NCBI GenBank assembly: GCA_021307315.1
Contig: JAJSPD010000100.1
Location: 80,952 to 144,951, forward strand
Length of the DNA stretch: 64,000 nt
Source of the DNA: Bisporella sp. PMI_857
Taxonomy: Eukaryota > Ascomycota > Leotiomycetes > Helotiales > Helotiaceae
Reading direction: 5' to 3'
The notes beneath the pieces were generated by a model that did not search any database, was not told where the DNA came from, and was given only the letters and a program-made list of their open reading frames with translations. The number at the start of each line of letters is the position of its first letter. Position 1 is the first letter of the stretch. This document shows positions 33,701-43,946 of the stretch, one piece after another. A program made the position numbers and the translations under genes.

Positions 33701-35123
33701 TAGCACCGACTTTCCACAACCAGGATCAGCCGAGATCCAGAGCAGGTTGTTCCTTTGGCTGCTTTGCCATTGTATATAGTGACGATGCTCAAGAACCCAT
33801 ACACATGTGCCATCGACTCGTTCTGGGTTATTGTTTTTGAATTCCTCGTAAGTACACACTTTAAAAACTCGGTGACATTCTCGTTGCTGATCGCTCATAT
33901 ATCGTAGTTCCTGTTTTGAGATGCTTTCTTTGTTTTGAGATGCTATTCCTTGGATTTCAGACACAATTTTTTGGAACGCAGCAGAGTCTATCAAATAGAA
34001 GTGAGCAATGACGCATTTTATTTTCCACTATGTAAATGAGAAGTCGACTAATAGACTTAATGTCATCACTAAAACCTAGAGCTCCTTGAATAATGCTAGG
34101 ACGTATTTATCGAGAATTTAGCCCTTAAACGCCGAGCCTTGTAACTCACCTATTTGTGGCACCTTAGGTACGAGTCCTTCCAGGACCACGGGTTTGAGCG
34201 TAAGCAGAAACTCTTTTCCAAAAGCCGCTGCGGCAGCTGCCGCATATCGATGCCACATCCAGTTCTTATGGCCATCGGCATAGTCGGCAATACCCCGTAT
34301 TACAAGACATCTTGTATCATCTATTATTCCAGCAGCTTCCATCTCGAAACAACGAGCGTTGTGGTACAATTTGCTCATATTATCTCTCTCAATGCCATTC
34401 TGCATCACGCTATTGCCAGATATAATAGTACTCCGGTGGTATATCAAGCTTGTTGAAACCCTGTCTGGTCGACGGACGGTCATTTGCATATCGCAATTAG
34501 AGCAGTCTTTAGCATTGCCATGCCGATATGTCGCCTCGAAAAGCCTATCGTTGTGTACACCTGGATGTGTAAATTTGGCATTCTTGGCTACAATCTCACG
34601 GAGGTGATGATCAAACTTAGTGTCGCCGCACTCGTGATTAGTTACAACCGATCCTAGAGCAGAAAGGAGTCTGCGATCCGGTTTATTGAAATTACTAGTA
34701 TTTTCGTAGCTATGGCCTTCTAGACGGCGTCCAAAGTCCCACTGGATAATTGCAGGAGCACCAATAGCCTCGGAGTACCCAATAACCACATCTCCCAAGT
34801 GGATATCATCTTCAGCATTCTCGCAAGGAGGAGAGTGTGGCACTCCGCCACCAATCCCAACAAACAAATAGATCTTGAGATTTAGGAAACTTCGACTCAT
34901 TGGTGCGACTAATCTGGACGCAGACACCAGACCCGGCTGACCAGGTGGTAGACACGCTATAACAATATTGTGTCCACCAATGGACCCGAAATAGTATGAA
35001 TTCTCATCGTCAACAATTCGAGGTGGCTCTTCATAGCGCTCATCAAGTGCCAAGCGTGCCGCAACCTGTTCGCGGCAAACCGCAGAGCCATGCGACGGTA
35101 TATTGATCTGCGGACGTTGGCAT
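30760..35123 (-). CDS. PNP-NACHT-ankyrin-ZZ NOD-like receptor, N-terminal frameshift
   Basis: Exons (complement): 34150-35123, 30932-33987, 30760-30885; introns 162 and 46 nt. Exon 1 encodes a purine-nucleoside-phosphorylase-like domain (YTVAWLCGLP start, VGIGGGVP, CFEMEAAGI, GIADYADGH). Exon 2 has a NACHT P-loop (ADPGCGKSVLS), Walker B-like IICVLDAMDE, LVTSRP, then about 11 ankyrin repeats. Exon 3 restores a ZZ-type zinc finger: CSEC before the intron, then YGPRFHCLDCFDFDYCFMC. Such proteins are putative fungal immune or incompatibility receptors, with the PNP-like domain as effector. The frame between the ATG at 35123 and the rest is off by 2 bp at a CCGCG run (about 35071-35076), so this copy is either a fresh pseudogene or carries a sequence error. 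Confidence 0.85.
31490..32130 (-). repeat. 99-bp ankyrin-coding tandem array
   Basis: About seven 33-codon units share GNALQAASA.GHEAIVKLLIEK. They alternate between endings GAKVDAEGGHF and GADVNTQGGEY, and vary at the residues before GHEA (AR, FN, AG, AE, YN), which lie on the ankyrin ligand-facing surface. Nearly identical units imply recent expansion or gene conversion. Confidence 0.9.
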
Positions 35124-36213
35124 ACTAGTGAAGGGAATAATAGTAGAGAAGACTAGCAGAAAGAGTAATGGCAAAAGCTACCACGAATAGACCTGAAGAT
35201 AAGGAGAACTTAATGCCAGACAGGTGCTATGATGTGCAAATGGAAGGTTGGTAGATAGAAGTGTTGAATAATGATCTAAGGCTGGGAAATATTAGCGGTT
35301 CCCTTCAGGCTTCAGGCTCTGGACTCTATAGTAAGTGTGGCGGGAGACAAGGACAGGGGCACACACCAGTCAGGGACGTGGAATTTCCTTGTACAACCCA
35401 AATGCCAGCCCAACCTGCTAGCGGTGCGTGGCAGTGCTTAGCGGCCGCTGAATTATTCAAGGCTGAGTGCGTTTTTTTAATCAGCCCCAAGTGCCAAAGG
35501 TCACGCGCATAGAAATGCAAAATGATACGTCCCAATTTCCTACCTTAACATCTCCTACTACCACATGGTCTATACTTGAACAAGATGAGGCAGAACCACG
35601 CAGGCTGGATAGTGGAAAGGCTGTCGTTAAATCATGTGATGGCTTCTTTTCCTGAAGTGCAATCATTAACCCCAGCTATCTTCGTTTCTCAAGAATCTAT
35701 AGGATTCCGCGACCAAACTTTGTGACCTGGACTGGGGATTTGGAATAGCACCGTCTCACCCAAGCTCGCCATCCCATTCTCTCCAATCAAACACCTTCAG
35801 TAATGACAGAATATAGTTAGCTAACTTATTCGGAATGCAGCACAGTTTGGCTAACATGCTTAGTTAATTGTGAGATTCTGTCAATGCCCTTCGGTTGGAA
35901 CTCGATTACGTGCATGCTTTTTGAGGGTTGGAGTAGCCGATGCCGGCGAAGTCAGTGGAATTCGGACAGTCCAAGAACGTGTGTTTTCAAGTCTGTGACA
36001 TATAACTACTAGACTCCCACATTCGTGCAAGGCATGACGGAAACCCGGTGGGGAAAACGTACGCGGAGTCTAAACCAAGTACAAATCAACAGCGTTCTGA
36101 ACAGAGTACAGTTTTCGCATTCATTATCATCCCTGTAAATGAAAGAGGCTGTCCTTGAGCCCTTGTACCAATGCAACAAGTGTTTCCCGACGCCGCCGTT
36201 GCGTCTCTGGTTC
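35124..36213. other. Intergenic region upstream of the PNP NLR
   Basis: No supported gene. It presumably contains the minus-strand NLR promoter; nothing specific is recognised. Confidence 0.4.
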
Positions 36214-36380
36214 CGAGGGCGACGATACGAGTGTGACTTATAGTAGTTAGGAGAGGTTTAGGGCGTCTAGGAGTGGCCACAGAATATAACCTGTAAAACA
36301 TTATAAACGGTATTAAAGTATGCATAGATTTTAAGATGCTTAATGTCAAAGTACCTATAATTTTTCCCGGCACGCAGGGA
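36214..36380 (-). repeat. Dispersed repeat family R5, copy A
   Basis: Similar to 50847-51008. On the minus strand both begin CGTGCCG.GAAAA and run to GTCGCCCTC, and both keep a partly matching open frame (IIGTLTL / LIGTLAL, then LYSVATPRR / LYFVATLEH, then RIVAL). Diverged, probably a remnant of a retroelement or SINE-like family. 36381-37539 is AT-rich with no gene. Confidence 0.55.
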
Positions 36381-37539
36381 TGGACGTTCTCCTTTCCCTC
36401 AACCTCCAACATTTTCTCGCTATACCCCGTGCCTTGGCCAGCTTATGATTCCTCCCAAATTTTGTCTCCAAGCCCCCTCCGGGTTTTTCGAAGACTTTGT
36501 TATCTCAATCACCCGGAGAGGCAACGATGCAGAGAGGCCACATGAGACTGTTGAGAATGCCTATGTGAGGAATCGAGTAGGGCCTCATAGGTTGCCATGA
36601 ACCTGCCAGGAAAGCTCGGTAGAATAGCGAGAGGTCTTTCGGGACGTGTAATTCAGAGAGCTTTTCAACTGGCTACTAAAGAGTAGAAGTAATAAGACCT
36701 TTCCCAGACTCTAAGTTACAAGATACCAAGAGAAAAATAGACACACAAAGCATGAGCTACTACTTGCCCATATGCCGGATAAACCTATTTTGCTTTTGTT
36801 CTGAATAATGCTCCAATGCGTACGGATTGCTGGCTCAGTCTTATCTGAGAATTTCTTAAAAATCCATTCCTAAGGCTTATCTTTCTTTTTGTATACTACT
36901 AAACGCTGCTTATTTAGCATTGACCACCTGTTATGCTTAGCTTTGTATGTACTTTCCCGTGTTTCATCATTTGAATTCCCACTATTATTACTACTGGATT
37001 CAAAACTTTTGTCGCTTTATTACTGTCTTTAGCAGAGATATATTCGCATCTATGCTAAGATGGCGCCGAGCAGGCACTATTCCATTATGACTTAAGCTGC
37101 GACTCGCTGTAGCTGAAAGAACTAATTTATTAAATAAAAGCTAAGATAGTGTATATCGGCTGACTCTAGTTAAAAAGAATGTATACTAGTCTGTTGGCTT
37201 AACCGTAAAGTTCTCGATCTTTTTCACATGGCCGATGCTTTTAATAAGTTGAGTCAAGTAGCGGAAAAAAACTCCTTAGTTATTACAGCTATCCTGGACT
37301 AATGCTGTAAAGGACCAGCAGTGCAAAAAGTGTAGACGGAATGTGATATCGGTCAGCGTTGGAAAAACAGCTCCAAGTAATCCTTTACGACTATATGCCA
37401 ACTTTGCATTCGTGGCCGTGAACACAGAAAGCGCTAGCGAAAGTAGCTGACTTTTAGAGCTAGAAGCAACGACAACTCCGATCTTCGATAAAAAGAATAG
37501 CCTGACTTAAAAAAGTGCCAATAAGATTTCACGTGTACT

Positions 37540-37625
37540 TTCTGTGGGTTCACTCTAATACGGGGCACCACCACGTTCCTGACGTGAGTGCTATTGTATT
37601 CTTGAGTGAGTGATTGATTGATTGT
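37540..37625 (-). repeat. LTR-like repeat R6, copy B (insertion target of the LINE)
   Basis: The reverse complement is nearly identical to 55843-55912, including CACTCACGTCAGGAACGTGG and GTGCCCCGTATT.GAGTGAA. The LINE (TAA)n tail abuts it at about 37630. Confidence 0.75.
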
Positions 37626-37979
37626 TAAGTTATTATTATTATTATTATTAACTATTTTACGTCTTGGCGGGGGGTGCATAGAAAAGCTACATGGCCCCCT
37701 GAGCTCCGAAACCGAAGAAAGGACGCCAGAGGATAGGCCTCTGGTATAGTACAGCCCTTAGCGTGAGCTGAAGGGATAGAGGGTTATATACAGATACTAG
37801 CGTTGTGCCCTAACTGCTAGCATAAAAAGCGGTGACATAGAAGATCTAAGCTTATAGACAATCTAGAAAATACAGGCGCCTTCCACTTGTGCGCTGCCCT
37901 CTACTCTCCTTGGCCACAACAACAACTTGTAATTATTATGTGATTTGTAAAAGTACTAAGTAAAATATGCCGGCCTAGT

Positions 37980-40900
37980 CTAGGCTAGGCAGGCGGAGCG
38001 GAGAAAGTTCCTCGAAAAAGGAGGTTTCCTTCCACACTGAGTGAGCTTATAGGCTCCTTCTGGAGTGCCGAGAAGCTCTGAAATGTCGTGGAACGGGTAG
38101 CGTGAGGATAGAGGGTTTGTTGATCTGCGGCGTGCTATGCGACAGAAAAAGAAGTGGACGGGCGTTTTTAGGCGGCCACAAAGGCAATTAGGTTCAAATA
38201 CAGCATGGTTGAATCGCTCGCGGTAAGCTGAGAAGTCCCCGTGGCCGCTGCGCGCGGCTATCAGGTGTCCTAAAGCTTTCCGGGGCAGCGAAAGCTCTTT
38301 TGGGGGCAACAGAGCTGTGGAAATTGGGATCGTCTGATACGAGATAGGAGCATTAGCCAGCCACCATTTGAGGTGTTTTTGAGGGAGTTGTGCAGCTATA
38401 TAGCGTTTTAAAGACGCCCAGGAGTGTGGGGAAGAGGCCGGAGGAGGAGGTTGCAGCGCTCCGCGGCGGGCAAGAGCGTCGGCGAGTTCGTTGCCCGGCA
38501 CTTGAGAGTGCCCTGGAACCCAGCGGACCCGGATTGTTCCTTTGCGAGGACGAGCTGCTCAATCTGCTTGTAAAGCGCAAGCTTCTTGGAAAGTGTCGGC
38601 TGACGAGCCGAGAAAAGGAGTAAAAAGCCGTAAAGCGACTTCTTGGTTGTCGAGGCAAATCCAGATATTTGTAGCGTGGTAAGCAGCTCTACAGGACATA
38701 GTATCTATGATTCCGGCGACGGCAGCTCGAGCCTCAGCATCAAAGACTTCGACATGGTCCCCGTAAGCGATTGACGCTTCGGTGATTTTGTTTCCATGTT
38801 GAAACGCAATGTAGCCTCCGCCTGCAATGCCTGTTGCGAGCTTGGAGCCGTCTGAGTAAATTATTATGTCATTGTGTGGAATTGAGTCTAAGAAAGTTTG
38901 GAAAAGAACCGCGGCCTCTTGTCGAGTGAGTAGCGGTTTTTCTCGGGTACATGCCCCGATTCGGAGCTTAGCAGCTATTCTGCTTTCTGGAGTATGCCAA
39001 GGAGGAAGCTGTATCGAGTTCAGCTGTTCTGTTGGCGGGAGAGCCAGCCAGCGCCGAGCATGTCGCGGCGTAAGCCGTGTGACGCGTCGAGCTGTTCGGC
39101 ATGCTTTTGCACGTGCTTTAAGAGGATGTCGGGGGTCGAGGCGGTAAATACGAGCTGAATCCTTGAGTGCTAAGGAGTCTAGCAGGTGTTCTGGAAGAGG
39201 GATTCCGGCTTCTCTGTGTAGAATCGGAAGAGGGGTAGTTCGGTAGACTGGCAGTATTGCTCTGGCACTTGAGATTAGTGCTTTTTGAAAAGCTTTTAGG
39301 ATCCCTTGTTGGCTGTTGCTGATAAGCCTGGATTCAAAGTGTTTTGTAGCTCCTGGCCACCAAGTTTGAGCCCCATAAAAAGCTACAGGTAGCACGCATG
39401 CTGTTACTGCACGCCGGAGCAATGCTGGAGAAACTCCTCGGGCCGTGTTTCCAAGTCGAGCGAGAGCCTGGCTAATACCAAGAGCTTTTGAAGCTTGGTT
39501 AAATGCGTGAGCTCTGAATTGAAGTTTGCGGTCAAAGATAACTCCTAGCCATCGAATCTGAAAGTTTGGAGTAACTGTTATTGTGCTTGTGACTACCGGA
39601 GGAGAGATTGATTGGTCACGTTTTCGGGAAAAGTGAATAAGCTCTGTTTTGTCTGGGTCGAACGTAATTCCTTCTTCTTTTCCCCATTCGAGAGCTTGCT
39701 CGAGTCGAGCCGATAATTTTTCGGCATTTTCGGTCAGTGAAGACGAAATCTCGAGTTTTGCGCCATCGTCTGCGTATCCAAAGTTTTTGCGAGGGTTGTC
39801 GAGAGAAAACAACGGAGCGATATATAGCATAAATAGGATTGGAGATACTGGGGAGCCTTGAGGGAGCCCGCAGTCGATTTGAGTTTCAGGGCCTACTTCT
39901 CCGTCTAAGCCAATATGAACTCGCCGGCCGGTTGCAAAAGAAATAATCCACCGAACAAGCAAGTCTGGCCAGCCTTGTTCTCGAAGCCTGCGAGCCAGCC
40001 GACCGGGGAGTACTGCGTCAAAAGCTCCTTTTATGTCGTACGTCAGCATTGAAGCGACTTTGCCTTGAAGAAGCGCTATTTCGACGTCGTAAGTGAGGCA
40101 GGTAGTTAAGTCCGTAGCTGAGCGAAGCGGGAGAGCGCCGAACTGCTGTTTAGTTAAAACTTTTGAAGTTACAGCGATCCATGCTATTCTTTTAGCAATT
40201 AGTCGTTCGAGGCCTTTTCCTAGAACCGAGAACAGTGCAATTGGCCTGTACGAGCCAGGAGAAGAACGGTCCGGCTTTTTTGGCTTGCTGAGGATTGCAA
40301 GAACTGCTGTACGGAAACATTTAGGGTGGTGTCCAAGCTGGAGGCATTGGCGGTATAGTGTAACAACTAGTGGGCGGATTAGGGGCCAAGCTAGCCGTAG
40401 AACTGGCGTCGGGATCTCGTCTTTGCCAGGAGCTGTATTGCCGGCTTGTAAAATTGAAGTCTCGATTTCGTGGTCTGTGATGTCGGGAAAAGCTAGAGAA
40501 GTGCGAGGAATTGCCGGTGCAGAGAAGGGGATATCTCCGGCTTCGGCGGCGTTCCTTAGTAGATTGCGAGTTAGGACATTTCTTTTTTCCTGTGGTAAAA
40601 CAGCTAGAGGTGCGCCTGGTCTTGTAGGATCCTTCAACGGAGGGGTCCTGAACGAGCCTGTGGACGTATGCCATTTTGCCATTTTGAACACGTTTTTGCT
40701 TGTTGCAGTATTAAGCATTTCGCGGTAGTAAAGGTCTTTAGCTCGCCGTACAGTGTTCCGTAGTGCTTTTTTTACTTCGGAACAATCGTCTGATATACGG
40801 CGTGCTTGCCGGAAGTTTTTAGCGGCTTCAGAGCATTCTGTAGTCCACCACGGGTTTCCGATAGAGCATGCATAAGAGCGTTTGGCTGACTTTGCATAGG

Positions 40901-41807
40901 CTTTTTGGATTTGGCTGGTGAGCTTGCTGGCGTATATGTCGAGCTCTGACGGGTTTTGAGGGGTTCTTAGTTGCTGAACTGGCTTTATGTGCGCTTCCAG
41001 AGTTTTAAGAAAGCTTTCTTTGTTAAGTGTGGCTAGACGAAGTGGGGTAGTTGGTTCGCGGTGCCGGGGGTCCCAGTATACTGTCGAAAGCAGTGTACGG
41101 TGGTCTGAGCTAGTTTCTAAGTCTTCTGACATTTCTGTAGCTATCCCGAGAGCTTCCAGCTCGGAAGTCGCGAAAGCTAGATCTAGAACGTTTCCTCGGT
41201 TATGAGTAGCTTCGTTTGTGCTAGAAGATAGTGTAAAGTCGAGTGAGTCTATCCAAGTAACAAAGTCTGACGCTGCTGCATTTGGGTTGCTGTCGAGCGA
41301 TGGCTGCCAGCGGTGATGGTGGAGATTAAAATCTCCAGCGATAAGTGTTAAACGTGGAAAGAAAGTGTTTGGGAGCGAAGTAAGAGACCGGGCAGCTTGT
41401 CCTGTTCTAATAGCGTTAATAGGAGCGTTGTAAATGTTTACAATAAGGAAAGACTGGTTATAAGGAGTAGACAGTGTGAGAAACAAAAGGTCGGGAGTTC
41501 CGGGGTCGTTAGGCTGCAGTGGTCGAAGCTGTACAGCTTTTAACCCTACGCCTTTCCGCTGATATGTGAGTACCCGTGGAGAAATAGTCCAGTTGTCTAC
41601 CGGAGAAAATGTTTCGTAAGAAGAGTGGCGTTTTGTGATTCGCCGAGCTAAGTCTTGTGTGTAAATGTACGGCTCTTGTATTAAAAGAATATCGATTTGG
41701 TTTAGAAATGCTAGATTCAATGCAATTTCGTGATTTGTAGAGCACTTGTTCACGTTGACTTGCATTATTGTGAGTGGGGGCCGAGAGCGGCGGCGTTTAC
41801 TTGGCAT
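37980..41807 (-). pseudogene. LINE ORF2 (endonuclease-RT-RNase H) with one in-frame stop
   Basis: 1,276 codons with a single internal TGA at 38559-38561. Residues 12-245: apurinic-type endonuclease (IQEPYIY, AGDFNLHH, SSDHRTL). Residues about 470-760: reverse transcriptase with SYRPIALFSVLGK, YDIKGAFDAV, CGLPQGSPVSP and the catalytic GYADDG at 677-682. RNase H starts at about 980 with YSDGS and continues past the stop into WVPGHSQVPGNELAD; the C terminus has a CLCG...HFFF zinc-type segment. The frame is the same on both sides of the TGA, and TGA fits a former CGA (Arg). Removing this one change would leave a full-length frame. Confidence 0.88.
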
Positions 41808-42566
41808 TAGAAGCTTCTGCGGCTAATTGGCTGCTTGGGCTCGCAGTTTCCGGCTCTGCAGCGTCAAGGTCCATAGCAGTAGTTCCAAAGCTTCTTTTTC
41901 TTGTAGCATAAGGAGCCGTAGTTGTGTGCTTGCGGCGGGTTCGTACAGAAGTGGTAGCTTGGCTGGGGGCGAGAGAGCTGGTAGTTTGGCTGGGGACGGG
42001 AGAGCTTGTAGCCTGGAAAGTGCGTAGAGCCTGAAGAGCGCTAGGCGCTGGTATTGTTGAGGTAGTCGTGCTGGAAGTAGCGGAGCTTTCCTGACGTGCA
42101 GCGGCTTCGGTGTGAATAGGGGGCTGGCTGCAAGGGATTTGCACCGGCGGGTTGGTTTTGCAGTGAGCGGCTTTTAGTTGTAGCCTGGCTGCTGAGCCGG
42201 CTTGTCGGAGCCGGGCTACTTCTGTTTTTGGGGGGAAAGGAGTGCCCGGCTTAGGTCGAAGAGGGCACTCGGGAGCATCCGCTGGATGAGGGCCGTGGCA
42301 GTGTATGCACCGAGGGGGGCACTGGTGTGCGTGTGACGAGCAAGCTTTGTGTGAATCCTCGAGGTGCTCGATCGAGCCACAGAGGCGGCAGCGAAGAGGG
42401 CGTGCGCAGGAACGTTTGTTGTGCCAGAGAAAGCATCGGCTGCATTGTACGACACTAACTTTTTTAGGAAGAAGCCTGGCAGTTGCCCTGCAGCCGAACA
42501 ATATTAGAGATTTAGGGAAAGAGATAGACGAGTTTACTCTGACTATCCAAGAAGTCGGGTAGTCGT
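41797..42566 (-). pseudogene. LINE ORF1 (gag-like), 5' truncated
   Basis: The open frame is continuous from the element edge. It contains PTSWIVRV, then LILFGCRATARLLPKK, then cysteine/histidine knuckles (CSRCFLWHN, CRLCGSIEHLEDSH, CPPRCIHCHGPHPADAPEC), typical of Tad-clade RNA-binding ORF1 proteins. A Ser/Thr/Pro-rich C-terminal half follows. The last codons overlap the ORF2 start in ATGCCAAGTAA (11 bp), suggesting coupled re-initiation. The N-terminal part is missing. Confidence 0.8.
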
Positions 42567-42754
42567 AGTTAGACTGCGAACTGGGGTCCCACGGGGCGGG
42601 TTTTCACCTACTTGACCCCACCCGTTGGGGTCCCACCCCATGGGTCGGGGTCTATCAAAAGCACCCACCCCACCCCATGGGGTTTTGATGGGGTGCCAAG
42701 CACCCATTACATTTACACGTGATATTACAATAGTTTCTGTAAAGTTAGAGAAAT

Positions 42755-42788
42755 TCTACTAATAAGTCTACTAATAAGTCTACTAATC
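42755..42788 (+). repeat. 12-bp tandem TCTACTAATAAG, nearly 3 copies
   Basis: Units at 42755 and 42767 and a partial unit at 42779, just inside the left end of hAT-2; could be subterminal protein-binding sites. Confidence 0.7.
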
Positions 42789-42908
42789 AAAAAGATACGC
42801 GATATAAACGTATTAAAGCTTTGGTTTGCGAATTTTATTATATGCTTAGCGCTCTATCGCTAGCGTGTATACCTTTAATAACCCTTTGTATGAACTACGT
42901 TTGATTCT

Positions 42909-43446
42909 TTAACCCCGGCCTAGGTACTTATAGCCCGTCATTCCATCTCTCATTCTTTGAACCAAATGCATATCCTTTACCTGAATAGTAACTCTCTTAG
43001 CGTGGATTGCGGCAAGATTTGTGACTTTAAAGTAAGATTAGTATAAAGATTAGTATAATGTATTTATATGAAATAACTTACGTTCAAACTCAGTTACCAA
43101 AGCAGATTCTGCGGCTTCTTGGAGACATTGTAGAGCACTGAGTTGAATGCGAAATGCGTGTCGAGACGTAACGTCATACATTATTTCCTTAACTAGTCGA
43201 GTAAATGGAGCCTTTGGGATTAAAAGCTCAGTGCTTTTTTGGTACCGTTTGATTTCTCTAAGTGCTTTGGCTACGTTTAAATGTTAGTTTTATACTAATC
43301 ATTATATTAATCAACATACTGCCAGGTTTCATTCGATATTTCCTTTTTGGTACAGCTTTTGCAGAGGTTTTGGCAGAGGTTTTGGCAGGGGTTTTGGCAG
43401 AGGGTTTGCGAGCAGATTTGGTAGCTGTTTGTTTGGTACGTGCCAT
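42909..43446 (-). CDS. Histone H3 variant encoded within a transposon
   Basis: Three exons (complement): 43320-43446, 43082-43270, 42909-43024; introns 49 nt (GTATGT...CGTAG) and 57 nt (GTAAGT...AAAG). Spliced length 143 aa, no stop. The tail starts [14 protein letters not shown] (K4, K9 and S10 kept; R8 replaced by Thr), followed by SAKT/PAKT repeats instead of the canonical K14-K27 region. The fold is complete: [10 protein letters not shown] (alpha-N), PFTRLVKEI (alpha1), LQEAAES (alpha2), [14 protein letters not shown] (loop 2 and alpha3 start). Loop 1 is two residues longer than canonical H3, the length found in CENP-A. QEAAES lacks the usual Cys, and the C terminus replaces GERA with an 11-residue extension. 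KRVTIQ matches fungal H3. Divergently oriented from the next gene; about 500 bp separate the starts, with probable 5'-UTR introns at about 43448-43495 and 43575-43650. Confidence 0.88.
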
Positions 43447-43946
43447 TGTAACCTATTTAGATTAGAATAAATATTAGTATAATACAGAATGATATGTACC
43501 TGTGCAAAGTAGCGAAAAGAATTAGAAAAGCTGAAGATGAAAGTGAAGTTATAGCTTTGTGATTTCGACGAGAAGACTATAAAGAATTAGTATAATGATT
43601 AATATAAATATAGAATATAAAAAAGATAAATATAATACATACTTGTGTATAGTATAGTTGTTGGTAACTTTAATTGAAAGTTAAAAGAAGTCAAGTTGAG
43701 AAAAGTAGTTGGGTGCCTTAAAATCGAGGCATCAAAACTCGACTGCCTTATTTTTCAGGATAACGCGTACTTTTCCTCATTCATCATTTTTGCACCAACT
43801 TATTAAATCAGAACAAAGTCAAATATCTATCGCAGTACGTGTTTTTGGTGTACTATATTAATCTTTATACTAATTTTTGAAGCTCTAGTTCTTGCGAGTT
43901 GAAATTTGCAAAATACGCTTACGTTTCGGTTGCGTTCCTTTCCAAT

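Larger units (their letters stand above)
37630..42566 (-). mobile_element. Tad-like LINE retrotransposon, 5' truncated
   Basis: Contains a gag-like ORF1 end with zinc knuckles and a full EN-RT-RNase H ORF2. A 3' untranslated region of about 300 bp ends in a (TAA)n tail at 37631-37651, a tail type common in this LINE group. The 5' end is cut at the terminal repeat of the H3-carrying hAT element. No target duplication is recognisable because the 5' flank is another element. Confidence 0.85.

Noticed and set aside
38559..38561. RIP as cause of the LINE stop codon
   Set aside because: The inferred change is at CpG, not CpA, and the rest of the ORF shows no run of TA-generated stops; a composition calculation was not possible.
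43447..43946. Additional upstream coding exon for the H3 gene
   Set aside because: The ATG at 43446 gives the canonical MARTKQTA start; upstream introns look like 5'-UTR introns.
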